Source: Paracoccaceae bacterium
Lineage (GTDB): Bacteria > Pseudomonadota > Alphaproteobacteria > Rhodobacterales > Rhodobacteraceae
Direction of reading: 5' to 3'
DNA length: 30,660 bases
Assembly (NCBI GenBank): GCA_009920815.1
Contig: RFZH01000004.1
Location: 1 to 30,660 of the forward strand
In this document: in pieces, positions 24,462 through 30,660 of the stretch
Position numbering within the stretch: the stretch's first letter is position 1
Layout: each line of letters begins with the position of its first letter
Position numbers and translations under genes: made by a program
The notes under the pieces: generated by a model
The model's input: the letters and a program-made list of their open reading frames with translations, nothing else
What the model was told of the DNA's origin: nothing
Databases searched by the model: none

Positions 24462-25214
24462 ATGACACAAAAAGTTGCCCTAATTACGGGCGGTGCGCGC
24501 GGAATTGGCAAAGCCACTGCTGAACTCTTCATCGAGAATGGTTATCATGCCATATTGTTGGATCGTGACGATGCAGCCTTGTTCGAAACTGCATCCGCCA
24601 TGCAAGGATCGACCGCCTATTTGTACGACATTTCTAACCCACAAGCTGGTGGTGAAATTGCTGCGAAAATTCGCGCCGACTTTGGGCGATTGGATTGTCT
24701 GGTCAATAATGCAGGCGTCGCCGATTTCGGACCAATTGAAGCCTGTGATCAAACAACATGGCGCAAGATTATGGATACAAACTTGGACGGTATGTTTTAT
24801 CTGACCCAAGCATTGACCCCACTGTTAAAAGACAGCCAAGGATCCATCGTAAACATCGCATCTATTTCTGGTCTGCGTGCCTCTACCCTGCGCGTTGCTT
24901 ACGGCACATCGAAAGCAGCCGTCATCCAATTGACCAAACAACAAGCCTGTGAATTAGGTGAATTTGGCATCCGCGCGAACGTTGTCGCCCCGGGGCCGGT
25001 AAAAACAAAATTATCGATTGCGGTACACACACCAGAAATCATCCAAGCCTATCACGATGCAATCCCTCTAAATCGCTATGGCAGCGAGCGTGAATTGGCC
25101 GAGGTGATTTATTTCTTGTGCTCGCCAAAAGCATCTTATGTGACGGGTCAGGTCGTCGCCGTTGACGGTGGCTTTGAGGCAACCGGGGTCGGACTGCCCG
25201 CTCTGCGGACTTGA
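24462..25214 (+). CDS. SDR family NAD(P)-dependent oxidoreductase
   Basis: This is a 250-residue classical short-chain dehydrogenase. The cofactor motif TGGARGIG (9-16), NNAG (82-85), catalytic S134, Y147 and K151 (YGTSK), and the PGPVKT loop are present. The D34 region (LLDRDD) suggests preference for NAD(H) by the usual rule, which is inference. GAGGA precedes the ATG. It stands alone; the stop abuts the stop of the convergent DUF2125 gene with no base between them. Substrate unknown. Confidence 0.92.
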   Translation: MTQKVALITGGARGIGKATAELFIENGYHAILLDRDDAALFETASAMQGSTAYLYDISNPQAGGEIAAKIRADFGRLDCLVNNAGVADFGPIEACDQTTWRKIMDTNLDGMFYLTQALTPLLKDSQGSIVNIASISGLRASTLRVAYGTSKAAVIQLTKQQACELGEFGIRANVVAPGPVKTKLSIAVHTPEIIQAYHDAIPLNRYGSERELAEVIYFLCSPKASYVTGQVVAVDGGFEATGVGLPALRT

Positions 25215-25230
25215 TCAGCGCAAGCGCTGA
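25215..25230. other. Short hairpin at the back-to-back stop codons
   Basis: TCAGCGC (25215-25221) pairs with GCGCTGA (25224-25230). It lies in the last codons of the DUF2125 gene and directly after the SDR stop. Neither strand has a proper U run after it, so I do not call it a terminator, but it could serve as a shared 3' end structure. Confidence 0.5.
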
Positions 25231-26735
25231 CCGTTTGCAAAAAATTCGCCATCGGGCGTGATTTTGAATTCAGAGGTTAATTCATCATCGCCCGTTGGCA
25301 TCATAAAACCACCCACCATCATACGCGCCATAAACATTTGGCTTTCATCTATCAAACCAAGATCTAATAGGCTGGACATGACATCATTCAGGCCGTTTAG
25401 AACAACTGTTCCGCTGCCCTGTGGCCGCGGCATACCGTCAAAAGTTTCAAGGTCAGAATTATCAAAGGTGAAATCCCCTTGGGCCATGACACGTGCACCC
25501 AACCCCTCGATCACAAAATCCTCAAGACGCAGAGATTTTAACTCGCCGTCTTTTATATATTCTGGTTCGCGCTTCATCCTGTCCATTTCCAACAGGTTTA
25601 CACCCAATCGTCCGGTGCCAATCACCTTAAACGATAAGCCAAGAGGATCACGCGACAGGTACGCCTGTGGATCAAATAGCGTCCAAAGTGAGTCTGACAT
25701 GCCCAAGCCTGTGAAGGACATGCCAAGTCCAAATGCTTGATCCTTTGGTTGTGCTGAAAGCGGTATATCAAAATTGTATGATGCCTTTCCCAGCGTGCCA
25801 TTCACCGGCAAAGGCAAGTCTGGTGCCAACAAATCAAACTGCATGTCGTTGGCATTACCTTGCAAATAGATATGGTCTGATGAATATGACAACGTGGTAT
25901 CCAACGGACCTGACCCGAATGACAATGCAATATCATCTGCATCTTGCTGGGCGTCCACCTCTAGGCGGATGTTTTCCGCACCAAAGACTGTGTTATAGGT
26001 CAAACCAGCTAGCATTGCAGCATCAGGATCCATCATGGATGCGCCTTTGGGCAAAGACAGTTGCTCAGCATAGGTAATTGCGTTGACCGCAAATTTTACC
26101 TCTGCGTTAAATTGGTCATTGCCTTGCGCTTGTGCCGACATATCAAAATTTATCGCACCGAAAGTCGCAGCTGTATCCCGCGCGGTGACTTCACCTTGTT
26201 GGGTTGTCATGGTGGCAGTAATGTCAGTGATGCGCAAATCCGCCACAAGGGAGACTGTGTTTGGATCAAAATCATCTGCCTCAAAGTCTTTCACGCGAAA
26301 TCCGATGTAATCTGCTAAATAGGCGTATGACATTGCATCGCCTTGTTCCGTTGCAAAAACCGTCAAGTCCTTTGAATATTGTGTGAGGGTCAAGGCAAAA
26401 TTATTCTCGTCCGACCCTTCGCGGCGCAAATAGATCGGATAACTGTCGGGCATTATGATTGATACCCGCCCATCAGACAGTTTTTCAAAAACCATTTGAC
26501 CGATATCAAAGATAACTTGCGTTTCAGTGTCCGGAATGATTTGGGCAATCTGTAAATCCCGAATGTTCAAATCTTTGCCGTCATTGAACGGTGTCGCGGC
26601 AACCATGTAGCCCGCATCTTTGAACTGTTGTTCGATGTCTTGCCAAACTTGCTGCGCATTTAATTCCGCATGGGCAAGGGTCGCCATCCAAGTCATTGAA
26701 CCCACAGCGATTGGCAAGAAATGTAAACGAAACAT
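25215..26735 (-). CDS. DUF2125 domain protein, exported
   Basis: This is a 506-residue protein with a signal peptide (about 1-23, ending LAHA before ELNAQQ) and a long beta-rich, Asp/Gly-rich body with no membrane helix after the leader. Size and the pattern of repeated strands (LSFGSGPLDTTLSYSSDHIYLQGNANDM, FTGLGMSDSLWTLFDP) fit DUF2125, a family common in Rhodobacterales and of unknown role. It is probably periplasmic or outer-membrane associated. It is monocistronic, convergent with the SDR gene on one side and divergent from another SDR operon on the other. Confidence 0.82.
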   Translation of the reverse strand: MFRLHFLPIAVGSMTWMATLAHAELNAQQVWQDIEQQFKDAGYMVAATPFNDGKDLNIRDLQIAQIIPDTETQVIFDIGQMVFEKLSDGRVSIIMPDSYPIYLRREGSDENNFALTLTQYSKDLTVFATEQGDAMSYAYLADYIGFRVKDFEADDFDPNTVSLVADLRITDITATMTTQQGEVTARDTAATFGAINFDMSAQAQGNDQFNAEVKFAVNAITYAEQLSLPKGASMMDPDAAMLAGLTYNTVFGAENIRLEVDAQQDADDIALSFGSGPLDTTLSYSSDHIYLQGNANDMQFDLLAPDLPLPVNGTLGKASYNFDIPLSAQPKDQAFGLGMSFTGLGMSDSLWTLFDPQAYLSRDPLGLSFKVIGTGRLGVNLLEMDRMKREPEYIKDGELKSLRLEDFVIEGLGARVMAQGDFTFDNSDLETFDGMPRPQGSGTVVLNGLNDVMSSLLDLGLIDESQMFMARMMVGGFMMPTGDDELTSEFKITPDGEFFANGQRLR

Positions 26736-26850
26736 GCTTAGTCCTTTAAGAGATATTCTATAATCGTGGTTCGATAAAAATATTACGTCAAGGCTTGTTT
26801 TCCAACAACCGAGCGTCCATCAAGGATGAGAACACAGGAATGGTACGAAG

Positions 26851-27603
26851 ATGAACACTTTTGCTAATAAAACCGTAATCATAACAGGGGCCAGCCGCGG
26901 TATCGGCGCGGCAACCGCGCGCGCCTTTGCCGCAGAGCAGGCCAATGTCATTCTTACGGCACGCAGTGGTGATGCTTTGGACACGCTTTCCAACGAGCTT
27001 GGCCCCAAGACCATCGCCTGCGCAGGGGATATCGCGGACCCAGCGTTTTGTGAAAAGCTTGCGTCTATCGCCATTGAACGGTTTGGTGCAATCGATATCT
27101 TGATCAATAACGCCGCTGCACTGCACCCCATCGCGCACATGGCGGACGCCGATGTTCAGGCATGGTCCGATCTGATCGATGTTAATGTTAAGGGCGTCTA
27201 TTTCGCAATGCGCGCCGTTCTGCCCCAGATGATCAATCAAAGCGACGGCACGATCCTCACGATTTCATCAGGTGCGGCCCATAACCCATTAGAGGGATGG
27301 TCGGCCTATTGCGCCTCTAAGGCGGCCGCAGCCATGCTGACCCATAATTTGTACCTAGAATACGCAAGCGCGGGTATTCGTGCGATGGGCTTGTCCCCTG
27401 GAACAGTGGCGACACAAATGCAGCGTGATATCAAAGCATCAGGAATAAATCCGATCAGCAAACTGGATTGGTCTGACCACATCCCACCCGAATGGCCCGC
27501 CCGAACGATTCTGTGGATGTGTGGCCCTGTCCGAGACGATATCGCCGGATTAGAAATTTCATTGCGTGATGAAAACATACGCAAGAAAGTCGGATTGATA
27601 TGA
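26851..27603 (+). CDS. SDR family oxidoreductase, coupled to a crotonase-fold gene
   Basis: This is a 250-residue classical SDR: TGASRGIG (12-19), NNAA (86-89), S140, Y153 and K157 (YCASK), and a SPGTVAT loop. TAR at 36-38 puts an Arg near the ribose 2'-phosphate site, which tends to mean NADP(H) (inference). The C-terminal tail (SLRDENIRKKVGLI) is unusual. The stop overlaps the start of the next gene as ATGA, so the two products are probably made together and may act on the same acyl-CoA or hydroxyacyl substrate. Confidence 0.92.
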   Translation: MNTFANKTVIITGASRGIGAATARAFAAEQANVILTARSGDALDTLSNELGPKTIACAGDIADPAFCEKLASIAIERFGAIDILINNAAALHPIAHMADADVQAWSDLIDVNVKGVYFAMRAVLPQMINQSDGTILTISSGAAHNPLEGWSAYCASKAAAAMLTHNLYLEYASAGIRAMGLSPGTVATQMQRDIKASGINPISKLDWSDHIPPEWPARTILWMCGPVRDDIAGLEISLRDENIRKKVGLI

Positions 27604-28217
27604 TTAGGTTAGAAAAATCAGATACGGACATATGGACAATCACGCTGGATCGTCCAGAAAAAGCCAATTCCCTTACTCCACAGATGCTGGAAGAACTGGT
27701 TGAGATTACGCATGACGCGCAAAAGGCGCGCGGTGTCATACTTACGGGGGCTGGCAAAGTATTTTCTGCCGGCGCCGATTTGGATGCAGCGAAAGCCGGG
27801 CTAGCAACATCTGATGTTTGGGAACGCCTCTCTGGGAACATTGCACAACTGGATTGCTTAACAATCGCAGCGTTAAACGGGACACTAGCAGGCGGCGCCA
27901 TGGGCATGGCCTTGGCCTGCGACATCAGATTGTCGGTGCCGACAGCAAAATTTTTCTATCCCGTGATGAAACTTGGCTTTTTGCCACAGCCGTCTGACCC
28001 GATCCGTATGGCACAATTAATTGGACCTTCACGCAGCAAAATGATCCTTATGGCGGGTCAAAAAATTGATGCACAAACAGCATACAGCTATGGATTGATT
28101 GATCGCATTGTTGATGGAGACGAACTTTTAACGCTTGCGGCTGATCTGATGCACGATAGTTCATGCGCAACACTCGACCATGCGCGGGCAATAAAAGGAA
28201 TGATTGACCAACGCTAA
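27600..28217 (+). CDS. Enoyl-CoA hydratase/isomerase family protein lacking canonical catalytic glutamates
   Basis: This is a 205-residue crotonase-fold protein, short compared with the usual 255-270. The CoA/oxyanion-hole segments FSAGADLD (55-62) and NGTLAGGAMG (93-102) are present. However, the positions of the two catalytic glutamates of rat enoyl-CoA hydratase (E144, E164) read G102 and V122 (YPVMKLG). It is therefore unlikely to hydrate enoyl-CoA by the standard mechanism; isomerase, hydrolase, decarboxylase or a non-catalytic role are alternatives. It is coupled to the upstream SDR by ATGA. A 95-base gap follows before the cytochrome gene. Confidence 0.85.
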   Translation: MIRLEKSDTDIWTITLDRPEKANSLTPQMLEELVEITHDAQKARGVILTGAGKVFSAGADLDAAKAGLATSDVWERLSGNIAQLDCLTIAALNGTLAGGAMGMALACDIRLSVPTAKFFYPVMKLGFLPQPSDPIRMAQLIGPSRSKMILMAGQKIDAQTAYSYGLIDRIVDGDELLTLAADLMHDSSCATLDHARAIKGMIDQR

Positions 28218-28312
28218 GCGTACCTAACGTGATCGTGATAAAACCATGTTTGCGTTTTGTAAAATTTAATGAAAAAATCTCGTTAGCATTGATCAATTTT
28301 TACAGGTATAGC

Positions 28313-28738
28313 ATGTTCAAACTCCTGACTTTCATCGCGCTTTTCGCTGGTCCCGCCTATGCTGGCCATGAATTCGCCGATGCAAATTTGGCAAATGGTG
28401 AACACGTTTATGCCCAAAACTGTGCGTCCTGCCACGGCGCAGATCTAGAGGGGCAGCCAAACTGGCGCACAGCAGATGAAAACGGCGTCCTGCCCGCCCC
28501 CCCACATGATGAAACAGGTCATACGTGGCATCACGATAGCAGGTTTCTGTTTTCTTACATCAAATATGGCGGACAGCGCGTAATGGAAGCGCAGGGCCTA
28601 AAAGATTTTACAAGCGGTATGCCCGCATTCGAAGACAGCCTGACAGATCAGGATATCATCGATGTATTGGGATATATCCATTCCACCTGGGATGATGAGA
28701 TCAAAGCCGTGCAAGCCAGTCGCACCCAAGGCCATTGA
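28313..28738 (+). CDS. Small c-type cytochrome, exported
   Basis: This is a 141-residue periplasmic electron carrier. The signal peptide is about 1-17 (ending AYA before GHE). A single haem site C37-A-S-C40-H41 and the likely axial methionine M103 in SGMPAF make it a class I cytochrome. Several His residues (HDETGHTWHHD, 65-75) sit between. An in-frame start at 28229 would add a non-hydrophobic N-terminus; ATG 28313 with AGG six bases upstream places the signal peptide correctly. Redox partner unknown. Its stop abuts the convergent HNH gene stop with no gap. Confidence 0.9.
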   Translation: MFKLLTFIALFAGPAYAGHEFADANLANGEHVYAQNCASCHGADLEGQPNWRTADENGVLPAPPHDETGHTWHHDSRFLFSYIKYGGQRVMEAQGLKDFTSGMPAFEDSLTDQDIIDVLGYIHSTWDDEIKAVQASRTQGH

Positions 28739-29032
28739 TTAACGTTTGCGACGCCCCCCAGAGGTACGCGATTGGAACGACGGAGGTCGTTTGGACACCC
28801 AAGCGATAAACTTGGCCAAATGTGGATGTTGGCGCAAGGCCTCAGTTGTATTGTACATGCGGGCCAATTCAGCCTCGCGCAAGCAGGCATGAATTTCTTT
28901 GTGGCAAATATGGTGCAACAGGACCGTAGGACCATCTTTCCCGCCTTTTAATTTCGGAATAAGATGATGGCGACTTTGCGGAACATCGCGCGGAATAGGA
29001 CGATCACATAGGGCGCAAATTGGGTCTGACAT
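28739..29032 (-). CDS. Small HNH-type nuclease domain protein
   Basis: This is a 97-residue protein with a zinc-ribbon-like CxxC (C6, C9), then RHHLIPK (H22, H23), and ICHKEIH (C43, H44, H48), the pattern of a compact HNH domain with structural zinc. The middle Asn of HNH is not obvious (TVLLHH), so it is a variant. The tail (SQ/SR/GGRRKR) is very basic, suited to nucleic acid binding. I chose ATG 29032 over TTG 29041. Small HNH genes of this kind occur widely as chromosomal singletons; a DNA-cleaving role is family inference. Confidence 0.75.
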   Translation of the reverse strand: MSDPICALCDRPIPRDVPQSRHHLIPKLKGGKDGPTVLLHHICHKEIHACLREAELARMYNTTEALRQHPHLAKFIAWVSKRPPSFQSRTSGGRRKR

Positions 29033-29112
29033 GCCAAACAAAAGGTTGTGTTAAACAGGTAATGCAATCACAAACCAATTAGGGTTCGGAATCAAGAGGT
29101 AAGGGATTAACG

Positions 29113-30429
29113 ATGAATGGGTTGCCACCATTTGCTGACGCGGCGTTGGGGTATATCGAACAAGGATGGGACATAGCCAAGAACTGGTTGCTTTCACCCG
29201 CTGCTTGGTCCCAGTTTATTATTTTGGTCATTGCCTATCTGGCTGCAGTGTACGTTAGCCGCAAATTAAAACCCACGCTCACGCGGATATTGACCCCAGC
29301 AACAGCAACACCAACAGTTTTGGGACAAGCGCGGCTTTTTATTTTGTTATTTTTGCCACTTCTGCTTCCGCTTTTGGCTTATGGGCTCACCGCGCTAGGT
29401 GAAACGATTACAAGATCCATTTTCGGGTCAGGCGCTGTAATCGCATTTGGAAAACGGGTGTTTTTGTTTTTAGCTATCCGCAGTTTTGCCAAAGACATGC
29501 TACGCGATCCATTGCTAAAGATATTGGGAAAATTTGTCTTAATCCCTATAGGCGCACTCTATGCATTGGGAGCTTTGGACATTGTCACATCGCGATTACA
29601 GTCCATTGTTATTCCTCTTGGCAACCTGTCGTTCAACCTACTTTGGCTCATTCAATTTATGGTTGTGGGGGGCGTTATTTTCTGGCTTGGTCGCTGGTCG
29701 AATGAACAATCCAGCGGGTTCATAAAAAAACAGGATGAAATGCCCACGGCAACGCGTCAGCTTGCGTCAAAGGCGGCAGAAATCGCAATTTTTGGCGTCG
29801 CATTCTTGGTTGTCATGAACATCATGGGAATTTCGCTGACATCGCTTGCCGTTTTGGGCGGCGCGATTGGCGTTGGGCTTGGGTTTGGTCTGCAAAAAAT
29901 TGCATCCAACTTTATCTCTGGTGTCATCTTGTTGCTCGAAGGGCAAGCGACCGTCGGCGATTACGTGGAACTGGACGGTGGCGAGGCGGGGACTATCGTC
30001 AAGCAAACAGCGCGCGCCATGATCCTTGAAACGTATGATGTTCGCTGGATCGTCGTTCCAAACGAAGATTTCATTACAACCCGAGTTGTGAATTATTCCG
30101 ATCAAGGCAGCGCCAATCGATATGAAGCCGAATTTTCTGTAAGCGATGACACCGATATCAATCGTGTCCCTGAAATTATCGAAGCCGCTGTTTCAAAACA
30201 TCCAGAGGTGCTGTCAAAGCCATTTCCACCAGATTGTGAATTGCGCGGTTTTGGCGAAAGCGGTATCGACTTTGCGGTCGAATTTTGGGTGAACGGAATT
30301 GATGATGGCAAAAACAAAAACACTTCGGATGTTTTGTTTTTGATCTGGAATGCATTGCGTGACAATGGGATCACAATTCCGTATCCTCATCGTGTTGTAG
30401 AATTCAAAAATAGCCCTGAACAAACGTGA
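29113..30429 (+). CDS. Mechanosensitive ion channel, MscS family (multi-helix)
   Basis: This is a 438-residue inner-membrane channel. Several N-terminal helices (about 34-48, 75-97, 107-122, 140-157 and 175-193) precede the MscS core. The core has a pore helix near 245-277 (GGAIGVGLGFGLQKIASNFISG), the beta domain (VGDYVELDGGEAGTIVKQTAR) and the C-terminal alpha/beta domain. It protects cells against hypo-osmotic shock. AGAGG upstream supports ATG 29113. Only one base separates it from the following flavoprotein gene, suggesting one transcript. Confidence 0.93.
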   Translation: MNGLPPFADAALGYIEQGWDIAKNWLLSPAAWSQFIILVIAYLAAVYVSRKLKPTLTRILTPATATPTVLGQARLFILLFLPLLLPLLAYGLTALGETITRSIFGSGAVIAFGKRVFLFLAIRSFAKDMLRDPLLKILGKFVLIPIGALYALGALDIVTSRLQSIVIPLGNLSFNLLWLIQFMVVGGVIFWLGRWSNEQSSGFIKKQDEMPTATRQLASKAAEIAIFGVAFLVVMNIMGISLTSLAVLGGAIGVGLGFGLQKIASNFISGVILLLEGQATVGDYVELDGGEAGTIVKQTARAMILETYDVRWIVVPNEDFITTRVVNYSDQGSANRYEAEFSVSDDTDINRVPEIIEAAVSKHPEVLSKPFPPDCELRGFGESGIDFAVEFWVNGIDDGKNKNTSDVLFLIWNALRDNGITIPYPHRVVEFKNSPEQT

Positions 30430-30430
30430 C

Positions 30431-30660
30431 ATGAACAAAACAGCTCTGGTGATTGGCGGTGGTCCCGCAGGACTAATGGCGGCAGATCACCTGAGCGCGC
30501 ATGGCGTGCAGGTCATTGTTGTCGATGCAAAACCAAGCTTTGCTCGCAAATTTTTGATGGCTGGTAAGTCTGGTCTGAATCTAACCATGAATGAACCGAT
30601 CGAAACGTGTCTTCGTCGTTATGATGGCTGCGCGTTAGATCCGATTGTTTCTGACTTTGG
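30431..30660 (+). CDS. NAD(P)/FAD-dependent oxidoreductase, HI0933-like family (partial, runs off right edge)
   Basis: This is the first 76 complete codons of a flavoprotein. The dinucleotide-binding motif GGGPAGLMAA (9-18) is near the N-terminus, followed by VVDAKPS and the family signature KFLMAGKSGLNLT (about 43-55) seen in HI0933/TIGR03862-type proteins. It begins one base after the MscS gene stop. The remainder (usually about 400 residues in all) is outside the window. Confidence 0.88.
   Translation, partial: MNKTALVIGGGPAGLMAADHLSAHGVQVIVVDAKPSFARKFLMAGKSGLNLTMNEPIETCLRRYDGCALDPIVSDF

Noticed and set aside
1..30660. Genomic island, prophage, CRISPR array or tRNA genes
   Set aside because: I looked on both strands and found no integrase, transposase, phage genes, regularly spaced repeats or cloverleaf with a TTCGA arm outside coding sequence. 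Codon use looks even across the window.

Overview
The window looks like ordinary chromosome from an alphaproteobacterium, most likely the Rhodobacterales / Roseobacter group. The grounds are: the mreB-mreC-mreD-mrdA-rodA cluster with Rhodobacteraceae-like MreC; an infA-maf-RNase E/G run; a DUF2125-type exported protein; a large FAD-GcvT methylamine-type dehydrogenase; a bacterial saccharopine pathway pair; and frequent 4-base ATGA gene overlaps. Base composition by eye is near balanced, which is low for that family. I see no tRNA, rRNA, CRISPR array, insertion sequence, prophage or integrase. Both ends cut through genes.

Layout. 1-3008 (minus): an ABC exporter of the YbbA/YbbP type, permease truncated at the left edge, with the TesA-like SGNH esterase divergent only 10 bases away. 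3855-4527: an orphan small protein resembling a degenerate receiver domain, a perfect 23-bp A+T-rich inverted repeat over its stop codon, and a compact structured RNA candidate ending in a strong intrinsic terminator, just before a nitrilase-superfamily hydrolase. 5483-7285: infA, maf and a short RNase E/G. 7366-8607: a periplasmic EF-hand protein and a divergent DUF4336 protein. 8712-11216 (minus): an 834-residue FAD-GcvT dehydrogenase.

11444-17994 is the rod-shape operon: mreB, mreC, mreD, PBP2 and RodA, ending in a translationally coupled 2-hydroxyacid dehydrogenase. 18095-20975 holds a histidine phosphatase followed by two separate saccharopine dehydrogenases, which together can convert lysine to aminoadipate semialdehyde. 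21080-22150 is a soluble globin-coupled chemotaxis-type sensor. 22207-24349 (minus) is pmbA followed by an inositol-monophosphatase/CysQ-like gene. 24462-30660 has two SDR oxidoreductases, a DUF2125 protein, an enoyl-CoA-hydratase-fold protein without its usual catalytic glutamates, a small c-type cytochrome, an HNH protein, an MscS channel and the start of an HI0933-type flavoprotein.

No large undescribed system stands out. The best candidates for something new are the structured RNA at 4401-4479, the palindrome at 4242-4290 with its orphan protein, and the SDR/catalytically altered crotonase pair at 26851-28217. All functions are inferred from reading the sequence; no database search was run.
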